64,000 nt of DNA from Bedellia somnulentella (taxonomy: Eukaryota > Arthropoda > Insecta > Lepidoptera > Bedelliidae), in the NCBI GenBank assembly GCA_963576735.1, contig OY755182.1, positions 1,550,001 through 1,614,000 on the forward strand. The letters are read 5' to 3'. Below are positions 12,701 to 24,700 of the stretch, in pieces (the first letter of the stretch is position 1; every line of letters starts with the position of its first letter). The position numbers and the translations under genes were made by a program. The notes under the pieces were generated by a model. It was not told the DNA's origin. It did no database searches and was given only the letters and a program-made list of their open reading frames with translations.

Positions 12701-15700
12701 TTTGTAAGTGTCAACATTTTTCACATAATTTTTCTGACTGAAGTTTTAAAGGCTTTGCCTTTTAATAAATGCTGAGTCAGCAACCTTTTCTTTGCCTTTG
12801 AGGGGACTTTAATTATGTATGTCCCTAAATGTTTTATTAATATTTTTTTGTTAAAATTGTCTGTTTTTGTACAAATTGTCATTAAATTGTTCCCTGAGGC
12901 AATGAATAAATGATATCTATTCTATTTCTTTCTTTTACATACTTACTTTAACGCAAAGTTGTATGAAATTTAATTAAAATAATACTAATTGTTCTACCAC
13001 ACTAACTTGCTAAATAAACAAATAAAAAGAACTAATAATAAACAAGAAATACAACAAATAAATAATGTCACTATAAAATATATAAACAAAATGCAAATTT
13101 TTGTCATGGTAAACATAGAATATTGAAGACTTTGGAACTTCCTGAGACCAGAATTAATTAACTTTTCAGCTAAGAAACCCATTCTAAAATATACAATAGC
13201 ACATACATACATAATATACACAGCTAAAATAAAAATATAATTCTAATATTTATTTGAGAACATAGTAAGTATTTATAGTAAAAAATCTTTATATAACACT
13301 AAAGTTATATCCGGAAGACTGAATAACACCTCTGACTGAATAGCCCCTCCTCACCTTATAAATTTATTATTTATATTTTATTTTTTTGTACTTGTACTTT
13401 TATACTAATAAATAATTTGTTAATATATAAGCAGCCGTGATAGCCCAGTGGGTAGAACACTCGGTTATCGTGCAAACGACTAGTGTTCAAATCCTGGGTC
13501 GGGCCTACACCTATTTGTCTTTTCTAAATACATATGTGTGGTTAATTTATCATGGTTGTTAACGGTGAGGGAAAACATCGTGAGGAAACCCGCATGGCTG
13601 AGTTGTACTTAGTCATGTGACAGTGTATTCGTACAAAACGGCGATAGGCCTGCCCCCTATCACGTGAGTACACTGTCCAAGCAAAACGTGGGTACCCTGA
13701 ACACCAGGTGACAAAGTCACGTGATGTTCAGAAGATACGTTTTTTGTTTTATAATATGCACTAATAATGGTTGTGAATTCAGCGTAATTATTGTATTTTT
13801 CCTTTACATAACCAACTGGTGAAGACTTTTAACTGGCATCGATGCTATGTACTGTTACTTATATTGTTATTTAGCTGTAAGTCTTCCAAATAAATAAAAG
13901 TAAATGTCTCACCGATTCAAATAGAGCCCCGTTCTTGCCAATGTTTCCAGAGGGAGTGAGACCCAGACCTCCGATGAGACCCGAGCACATGTCTGACATA
14001 ATGTCTCCGTACAGATTTGGCATCACCTGCAAATTAATATAACAAGGGTTAAAATAAACGAGTAAAATGATACGGGCTACATATTTTTGTACAAAAAGAC
14101 AGATTTAATTATATCGCTATTTAATTAGGTATAACGGTTTCAGCAACTCATTTCTTTTGCGAAAGCTGGCTTGTCCGACTTGCACTATATTTTAGGGATT
14201 TCTGTGAAGTATTGGTTTGGAATAGCACTTTCCATTTTTTTCCAACAGTTGTTGTAAAAGGTGGCTAAAAGAATTGGGCCTTATAAAGTGATTGTTGGTC
14301 GATATTGCAGGAGACCCTGCATCAACCATCTAAAGTTTACCCAACTTATCTTACAAAAGTAGCTAAAGAATTTTTATTTTTAGAGCCGTAGTTATATAAT
14401 GAGCTTCCAAAAGTGACCTAGGAATTACTAATCCTGAAGTTTTGGCTACCCCTTTCTGCGATTTACAGCCGTGATTATAAGAAACTTATATATGTTTATT
14501 AAATGACAAATGCAATACTAACCAGCACATCAAACTTAGACGGGTCCTGCACCATATTGAGACAGACGGTATCTAGATATCTCTCTTCAAACTTAATGTC
14601 TGAAAACTTGGTGGCTTGCTGGCGACAGCAACGAAGGAACAAACCGTCCGACATACGCCTGGAAAGTTATGTGTGTGTGTTATTAGAAATTAATAATTGG
14701 CTAGGAAATTACTGTTATAATGAGCCTTATTAAGATCAGCGAAATAGTCGGTACAGTTAGAGATTCGAATCCAGAAATCTTCAGTACTACTGAGTTCTGA
14801 ACATTCAGAAAAAATAAACCACGTAATTTAAATCTTTTTGTTCATGAAAACCTCATGTGGGGATTATTACTAATAAATAAAGAATAAATAAAGGAAAGAA
14901 AAATTTCGACACAGGCGGGATTCGAACCCGCATTGACACGGTAGCTCAATTCGGTATGCAAAGTTTTACAAAAGTGGTGGTGATTACGAGACCATTTCGA
15001 GATATTATGTTTTTAAAACATATTTTCTTGAAATTAAATCAAACAAAGCTAAGATGACCGTTATTTTAGCAAAAAACTGTAGCAGTATTTGACCTTCAGC
15101 GTTATGTCAAAGACATTCGTTCTTGCAGTTTATTAATAAAATATCGAAAATCATAGGTTTGTTTAGTCTAATATCGTAAAAATTTCATTTGGGATCACAA
15201 ATTCGTGAAATATTTTGCAATTAGCAACATTTTTACTAAACATTTCGCTTTATTTGCATGTCGCTACGTGATATTTGCGATCGATGACGTCATTAAGTAC
15301 AAAAGTTGAACAATCTATAAAAAATCATAACTTTGCAATTACTCATTTTAAATGAAAAATATTCAAATCAGTTTATTATTTTCGTGTTTGCTATCGAATA
15401 AAAATATTTAATGAACACCAAAAAAAAACTTTGCATACCGAATTGGCCAGAGTGGTGGACGTGCGTGTCGTAGCGACATGCAAATAAAGCGAAATGTTTA
15501 GTGAAAATGTTGCTAATTGCAAAATATTTCACGATTTTGTGATCCCAAATGAAATTATTACGATATTATACTAAACAAATCTATGATTTTCGATGTTTTA
15601 TTAATAAAATTGCAAGAACGAATGCCTTTGACATAACGCTGAAGGTCAAATACTGTTACAGTTTTTTGCTAAAATAACGGTCATCTTAGCTCTGTTTGAT

Positions 15701-18700
15701 TTAATTTCAAGAAAATATGTTTTAAAAACATAATCTCATGATCATAATATCTCGAAATGGTTTCGTAACCAGCACCACTTTTGTAAAACTTTGCATACCG
15801 AATTGCGGGTTGGCAGACTAACTACTACTACCGTAATAGTAGCCGGGACCGACGGAATCATCTTACTTTTCGAATAATCAGGTATTTCAAGCCTGCAATA
15901 TCCTTCCAAACTGGGTATATCTTACAAATTAAATTCGTAAGTTTACCACCCACGGGGATCGAACCAGAGACCTCCGCACTTGAAGGCAAGCGCTTAACCA
16001 CGAAACCATAGGCAGTCAAAAAGGCACTAATCATACTTAACCCACACTCACATAATATTAGCCTTGTGTACCGCCGTGACTTTCTTCCTGTTGTTCTCCC
16101 TGGCAAACTGGAAGGCAAATTCAGCGACTCTAGTACTGGCTTCTTCGGTGATCAGCTTGATAGACTGCACCACTCCGTCCACGATCTCGTGTTCGATTCC
16201 CGAGTACTCTCCCTCCGTGTTCTCGCGGATTGTCACTACGTCTACGTCGTCGTAGAGGGTTTTTATGCTGGAATTGAAGGGAAAGGGTTAGACTTAAGTT
16301 GAATACATAGATATACTCACGGCAATAAAACTCTAAAAGAGGTAGCCAGAGCTTTAGAATCAAAAAGTTCTCAGCTATTTTTGAAAGTTGAGTACAGAGA
16401 GGATTGTAGAATAAAAGTTGTTCGTAATGGGTCTCCTACTGCAACGCACAAAAGCCTCAATACCCTTACTCGCCTCTTAGGGACACCCATGGGAAGAAAT
16501 GGGGTGGGCTATTCTAAACCATAACATCACAGCTATATGGAAAAAGTTTGTTAATATTTTAATATGGTGTTGAGCTGTAAAGAGTATATTGTATTCGTAG
16601 TGCTCTCCGTTCACGATCTCGTGTTCGATTCCCGAGTACTCTCCTTCCGTGTTCTCACGGAATTGTCACTACGTCTACGTCGTCGTACAGAGTTTTTATG
16701 CTATAATCAAAGGAGAAGGGGGTTTTATGCCGGAATAAGACTAGCGGGGTTGAGACAAAAGCTTAATTAAAATACGTTAGTATAAAAAATATATGTTTGT
16801 TAATATGCTTTTTTGTAGTACGATAAAAAATTCATTGTAATCTATGGAGTAAAACAAATATACAAGGAAGAAGTTCACGTGCATCACTCAGCAAGTGGTT
16901 AAATAAATGATAAAATAAAATTGTTTTTAAATGCCTTCATCCTCATCGACTCAATGAATTGGGCTAGTGCTATTCCTAAACCGACACTACACACTACACA
17001 GTCATTACCAATTACTATGGCAGAGCACATCCTTAAGGCACCACTTAAGGAGAGGATAGTACATACATACATATACTCACGGCTATAAATCCCTAGATGG
17101 GGTAGCCAGAGCTAAGGAATCAGAAATTCCTCGGCAACTTTTGGAAAGTTAAGTGGGGAAAAGATGGTAAAATAAAGGTTCTTGGTGATGGGTCTCCAAC
17201 CGCATCGCCCAAAAATCCCTTCAAAGCCCCAACACCCTTTCGCCTCTTACGTACACCCGCCGGAAGAATTGGGGTAGTGCTATTCCAAGCCGACACTACA
17301 CAGCACCACTTAAGGAGAGGATAGTGTTTTTCAAAATCGATAAAATACAGCATACTCTGCTTTAATAACCCTCGTGTGCTATCCATATCATTTTAAAAGG
17401 TGCAAAGATTTTCGCATTCCTATAACGATAAAAACTGTATACATAGTGATATGACTGAAGTTCAATTATCACGATAACGTTATCGCTACGTGCCGAGATA
17501 TCATATCTGTTTTATTATGACATAGATATTAATTGGTGTTCGTGTTGGCATAACTCGAAAGTGCTTGACCGATTTCAGTATATTTTTTATTATGAAAATT
17601 TAAATAGTATAGCTCTGGCTGCTAGTTTTGGGATTACAATTTAAAATTAATTATGACCTTACAACCACTATGTTTTTTTTGCTGATATTTTCTAAGAAGT
17701 TGAGAACTTACTGTTAACCTTCAACTTTTTTTCGCGGATTGAGCAGAAAATAAGCGTCAAATATTCTATTCAGATTTTTAGGACATAGTTTGGTTGTTTT
17801 AAAATATACATACATACATACATACATATACTCACGGCTATAATTCCCTAGAAGGGGTAGCCAGAGCTAACGAATTAGAAATTCCTCAGCCACTTTTGGA
17901 AGTTGCGTGGGGAAAAGATGGTAAAGTAAAGGTTGTTGGTGATGGGTCTCCAACCGTATCGCCCAAAAATCTCTCAAAAGCCCCAATATCGTTAGTCGCC
18001 TCTTACGTACACCAATCGGTAGAAACGGGGTAGTGCTATTCTAAGCCGACACTACACGGCGATGTTTTAAAATATATCCAGTTTTTATCCATTAAGGGCG
18101 GTGACCTTATTTAAATAAATGTATTAAGTGAAAAATTGTAGACGATGCAATCGCGCATAATCAGCTTAATTAATTACTTAATTAAGAGATACCTTATCTT
18201 AACTGATAACATACAAGTGATCGAGAATTCTCCCACACGCCCAAATATGATAAAACATACATACATATACTCACGGCTGTAAATCCCTAGAAGGGGTAGC
18301 CAGAGCTAAGGAATAAGAAATTCCTCAGCAACTTTTGGAAATGTAAGTGGGGAAAAGATGGTAGAATAAAGGTTGTTGGTGATGGGTCTCCAACCGCATC
18401 GCCCAAAAATGCCTTAAGTAGCCCCAAGTCCGTTAGTCGCCTCTTACGTACACCCACCGGAAGAAATGGGGTAGTGCTATTCTAAGCCGACACTACAGAG
18501 CTAAAAGATAAAAGTGATTGCAAATAATATTATAAAATCTAACCAGTTCAATGGAACAAAACGATGCTAAATAGTTCAAGAGCTTATTCCGATAATGATC
18601 TTAACTCAATCGTTCACACCGTATAGCCTCGAAGGGGTTGGCAGAGGTACTAATACATCTGAACATCTCTTAACATTGCCACCTGGTGTTCAAAGTACCC

Positions 18701-21700
18701 ACGTTTTGGCAGGCCTATCGCCGTTTTTGTACGAATACACTGTCACAGGACTAAGTACAACTTAGCTAGCCATGTGGGTTGCATCACGATGTTTTATTTA
18801 TTTTTATTCTTTATTTTTGATATTGATTTATTTGCTGTGTAGTGTCTTGCTTAGAATAGCACTACCCCTTTTCTTCCGGTGGGTGTACGTAAGAGGCGAC
18901 TAACGGTATTGGGGTTTTTAAGGGATTTTTGGGCGATGCGGTTGGAGACCCATCACCAACAACCTTTATTTTACCATCTTTTCCCCACGCAACTTCCAAA
19001 AGTGGCTGAGGAATTTCTAATTCGTTAGCTCTGCCTACCCTTTCTAGGGATTTATAGCCGTCAGTATATGTATGTATGTTTTGAAATAATGTTTTCTTTT
19101 GTCAATTATGTGTTATGTTTTTAATATGTCATTAGTGTACAGGGCTGTGACTGAAAATCAGCGTATGATGAGTATATACTCTGTCATACAAGTGCTGAGT
19201 CAAGGTCTTTTTGGTAATGAACAATTGTTTTTTTTAAATATATATAATTGTCTTGTGTAAATCTTACCAAATGAACGTTATTTCTTTCTTTCCTTTACAA
19301 GTTAACAATGATAAATTAACCACACATAGAAAAGAGAAATTGGTGTAGTCTCGACCAAAACTTTGAATCCACGCCTGTCTGCATGAAAGACGGGTGATCT
19401 TCCCATTGAGCTATCATAGTTGTTCTTTTCCTAAATTGCGTCTTTCGATACCCGCGGAAAGAAATGGGTTAGTGCTATTCTAAGCCACGTGTTAGCTCAA
19501 TGGGTAGAACACCGGTTAACGTGCAAGCGACTAGTGTTCAAATCCCGGGTCGGGCCTACACCAATTTGTCTTTTATAAAGACATATGTGTGGTTAATTTA
19601 TCACGGTTGTTAACGGTGAGGGAAAATATCGTGAGGAAACCCACATGACTGAGTTGTACTTAGTCATGTGACAGTGTATTCATACAAAACGGCAATAGGC
19701 CTGCCCCTATCACGTGAGTACACTGTCCATGCAAAACGTGGGTACTCTGAACACCAGGTGACAAAGTCACGTGATGTTCAGAAGTATTAGTACCTCTGCC
19801 AACCCCTTTGGGGATATTCGGCGTGAACGTTTATGTTATGTTATTCTAAGCCAATACTACACAGTTTGGTTTTCATTGCAAACACGCAGAAACCTTCTCA
19901 AGAAATTTCCAAACGAAACGCTTAGCCCAGCTAAATAGATCAGCTGCAATTGTCGTAAGTGACTCAAGGTTGTTTTTCATTGACTCGCTCGTTACGCAAC
20001 TTGGTTATAGGAGGCTATGTTAATATTGATAACAGGTTAGATACATACATACTGTTACAGTTTCTTATTGTCACTTGGAATGTGTAACTGATTTCAATGT
20101 ACGTGGCGAAAATTTTAAACTTATTTGTATGTATTTTATATAGACGGTGACATATTGGAAAAAAGTTAGGATTGACTATCACTTATAAACTACATCACTA
20201 TTGTTCTATCCTTATGTGTTTAGGAAACAATGCATAAAATTTTAATATTAAATTATGTAGTAATTATTCAAACAATTATATTAAATAGGTAATACTAAAT
20301 AGCTGTGTAGTGTCGGCTTACAATAGCACTACCCCATTTCTTCCGGTGGGTGTACGTAAGAGGCGACTAACGGTATGGGGCTATTAAGGGATTTTTGGGC
20401 GATGCGGTTGGAGACCCATCACCAACAACCTTTATTTTTACTGTCTTTTCCCCACTCAAATTTCCAAAAGTGGCTGAGGAATTTCTAATTCTTTAGCTCT
20501 GGCTACCTCTTCCTGGGATTTATAGCCGTGAGTATAGGTATGTATGTAATTTACAAAAATAAACAGAATTGCTCCGTATTTTTAAAATCCATTACCAACA
20601 ATTCCTTATTTTACAAACTTTTTCCCACTCAACTGATAATAGTGGCTTAGGACTTTTTTATTCCGAACTTCTGTCTGCCCCTGATATGGAATCTATAGTC
20701 ATTTACAATCGCATAATCGAATGACACACTGTGATATAGATATTACACAACTATTGTCTTTACAACTTTATGAAGTTATACAACTGACCTCCGCCACCCC
20801 TTTGGTGATAAACAGCGTGAAAGTTGAGGTGTGCATCCACTTGAGGCGGCAACTGCCTCAGTTTAAGTTGCTCGGACTGAGGCTACTTTGAGCACGGCAA
20901 AAAAACCGACAAAATATGTGCTCGCGGCGTGCCTACGCTTGGCTAGTAAACCAGTTATCGCGTGGGATAAAGCAGCCATCTCTTACGCATTTACTTAGTA
21001 TCGTATACTGCCATCTCATTCTAACCGTTATCGTGTCGATAACATAGCGCTCGTGCTTGCCCTTCAGGCTGGAGGCAGCGTTTCCAGCGCAGCTTCGGAG
21101 CATCGGAACTCAGCCATGTGGATATTCTCCTGGTGTTTTCTCTCACTCTCAATAACCTTGATAAATCAACCACACAGAGACTCAAGAAAAGACGTATTGG
21201 TGTAGGCCCGCGTCAAAACTTGAATTCACGTTTCCTGTAGTTCGTTTAAAATGTAACTTTTGCAAAATAAAAATCCCTCACTATTTATTTATTAAACTTA
21301 ATATTTTATTGAACGGTTTATGCATCTCTGCATTAAATGTTAAGTGTCGTCTAGGCATAAGGTTGGTATGGTGTCTACATTAATTGCTTCAATTATTAAA
21401 AGAGAACGTTATTAATATAGGTGAGCTATTTGCAATTGTATGTTATTAACACGAGGGCAATTGTATCTTTATATACTTCAACGCGCACGAAATGCAAAGA
21501 AGATAGTACGACGGAAGTGTACTAAAAGTATAAGCTTCAAAACCAATAGTTATTCTTCACTCAATTTATTAAGAATTTAGTTTATTTACTTTTAAAATTT
21601 TATTACTCGTGAAGTGATGTTCTCTATTGAGTGTCTAGTGAGAAAATACAATTATTCATAACCTTAATAATCTTTCACTACACACACTTCTATACACAGA

Positions 21701-21711
21701 CACACACACAC

Positions 21712-21750
<39 letters not shown>

Positions 21751-24700
21751 TAACAAAACATAACATAACATAAACGTTCACGCCGAATATCCCCGAAGGG
21801 GTTGGCAGAGGTACTAATACTTCTGAACATCACGTGACTTTGTCACCTGGTATTCAGAGTACCCACGTTTTGCATGGACAGTGTACTCACGTGATAGTAT
21901 GTAACCAGTTCAATACTACAAAACAATGGTAAACAGTTCAGGAGCTTATTCCGATAATGATCTTAACTCAAACGTTCAGACCGTATATCCTCGAAGGTGT
22001 TTGCAGAGGTACTAATACATCTGAACATCTCTTAACATTGGCACCTGGTGTTCAAAGTGCCTACGTTTTGGCAGGCCTATCGCCGTTTTGTACGAATACA
22101 CTGTCACATGACTAAGTACAACTCAGCCATGTGGGTTTCCTCACGATGTTTTCCCTCACCGTTAACAACCATGATAAAATAACCACACATATGTCTTTAG
22201 AAAAGACAAATTGGTGTAGGCCTGACGCAGGATTTGAACACTAGTCGTTTGCACGATAACCGAGTGTTCTACCCACTGGGCTATCACGGCTGCACAAATA
22301 ACAAATTCCTAAATATTCGTAACATCCTTGAGTTATATTCATAACATCCAAATATTCACTGTTGATTTTATGATAAAGAGAATTCGCTATTTCGAGCCAG
22401 TTATCATGACACATCGGTCAGTATGATATAACTGACTTAATAGTGGTAATAATAATATTCAAAAAGCAAATAAATAACCAAAAGACAAGAGCTTCCATAC
22501 AGTATATCCCTGAAAGGTATGGCAGAGGTATTAGTTCTTCTTCTCTTCCCAAGGTATTTTGTTTGAGTTAAGTTTAATAATGTCACATGATACGGGCTGG
22601 TGGCTGGTACATTAAAAATTTAAGTAACAATAAAAATATATATTTTTTTGCCACTTCCTGAACTGGTATAAATATTCTGCTGTTAGGTGTTTGAGGAAGT
22701 TGAATTTTATCCTTATTCCTATCCATGTTTTTTGAAATGGTTGAACAAATAAATTTGACATATTTAAATAATGTATCCAGCTGCCAAGACAGTAATACTT
22801 CCTAACTATACTAACAGATATAATAGGCGAGATGCATGGGTCAAAAATACGAAATTCTAATTAGTCCGTTAATAAGATAAAGCAAAAATATTAGACACGT
22901 ATTTTTTATTTTACGAAATTAATGAATAATCACTTAGTTATAAGGCGTTAAAGTTTAATAGTGGGGGCTAAATACGTCACAACTAGGTAGAAATCGTACC
23001 ACAGTGTGACGTCATGCGTAATTTCAACTCTAAATATCTCGGTAATTGTTTGAGTATAATAAAAAAGAAAAAATACGTGTTCAATAGTTTTTAATAAACT
23101 ATCTAATGGTGAAAGAAACAAAAATCAGTCATCTCCCCTATTCCTAGAGGACAGCTAGAATTCCGGAACATATAATTTCTTATGAGATAGTTTTTTCTGC
23201 CAATTAAGATTTTGATAGCATATGACTCACCCATCCAAACTCTTGCAAGGCCTGACATTAGCATAGAGGTCGAACTCTTTCCGCAGCGCCAAGTTCAGTG
23301 ATCGGTAGCCCTTCCCCACTGGGGTCATCAGGGGACCCTTCAGACCGATTTTGTTGGCGTTCACTGAGTCAATGGCTTTTTGAGGTATACCGAATTTTCC
23401 ATCTGGGCCCTGAAAAAAATACATGATTAAAAACATATGCACAGAGTAAAAAGTGTAACAAAAGGGGTTAATAAATCAAAACAGAATTTTTAGAGAGATC
23501 ATTCTGTACAACTTTAATTATGGGACCAAGTTGATTGGAGCAACTTTATATTTTTGATCTCAGTAAATAATTGAGACAAGAGCTCAGATGATTTGTATGG
23601 TGAAGACAAAATATAGTTTCTTCCATAGTAATTTTTGTTCAAAATGATCTTCCTTACAACCTTCTTTTGACTTGTTAACCCCTTTTTTTACATCCTGTAT
23701 ATAAAGGGCCACCTTTGCAGCTATAATTATGCAAACGCACTGCCTAACATACTGGGAGCCATATGTTAAACTTCTGACTCCGAATGAAGTTTACGTCTAA
23801 TTCTGAAAAGTGCCAATAGTGAAATAGTGAAATAATGCAATATTTTTCAAACATCTGTGTATGTGTTTAAATGAAATACCACTATGAGATTCAAATTTAA
23901 TTGGCAGTATTCATGAATGTATATCAACTAGTTATTATAGTTTTGTTATCATACGCAGCTCATTATTGCATTATTTATAAACATACTATTATCACACATA
24001 TTCCATTTTGTTTTGTTCATTTGATATTTATGAATTTATATTCTGTTTACAAACAGAACAAATTATAAAGCTGTGTTCTTTATTAATCAATACCAGTATA
24101 TACAATGCAAAATAGTGGTGAAATTGGTATAAATGCTTAATCAAGTTAGCTGAAATTTAATACTTTTGAGTCCCAGCAAAGGACTAAGCTGTATAGTTTT
24201 GGCTTAGAATAACAGTAACCAAATTCTTCTGATTGGTGTAATACAATATGACTAAAGGTTTTAGGGCTCTTCAGCTATGATTGGGTGATGTACTAGACTC
24301 ACCACCAACTATCTTTTATTTTAAATTGCCTCAATGAACTTGGTTTTTTATCAGATTCACATTATTTGAATTATTTTTAGGTATCTGTCCAAATAGCAAC
24401 CCAATAATTATGGCATCCATAGCACAAGTTGCATAGGACTACATCCAGAGATAAAAATTACTGTTCTATTGGAATGTTAATCTACATTTAATAAAGAAAA
24501 CTCTCTGTTTAATGAATGTTAAGAATTATAAATCATTTGACATTTTAATCCTTGGTTTATCTTGATAATTCATAGTAGTACAATGTATGTTGTTTGAGGT
24601 TATATAGAAAGGGTGTGTTAGATAAAGGAATAGTACAACTTCAGGTAAATACAACAAATACTTAGGTTTTTACAAAAGTATTAAGTGTCTCTTATATGTA

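Noticed and set aside
15935..16020. tRNA gene candidate on the minus strand
   Set aside because: A and B boxes are present but the acceptor ends do not pair; it fits a SINE head.
15858..16118. 86-codon open frame overlapping an IDH3A exon
   Set aside because: Formed by the SINE head and the antiphase of the exon; no family signature.
21695..21749. CRISPR-like or regulatory repeat
   Set aside because: Plain (CA)n microsatellite in a eukaryotic intron; no spacers.
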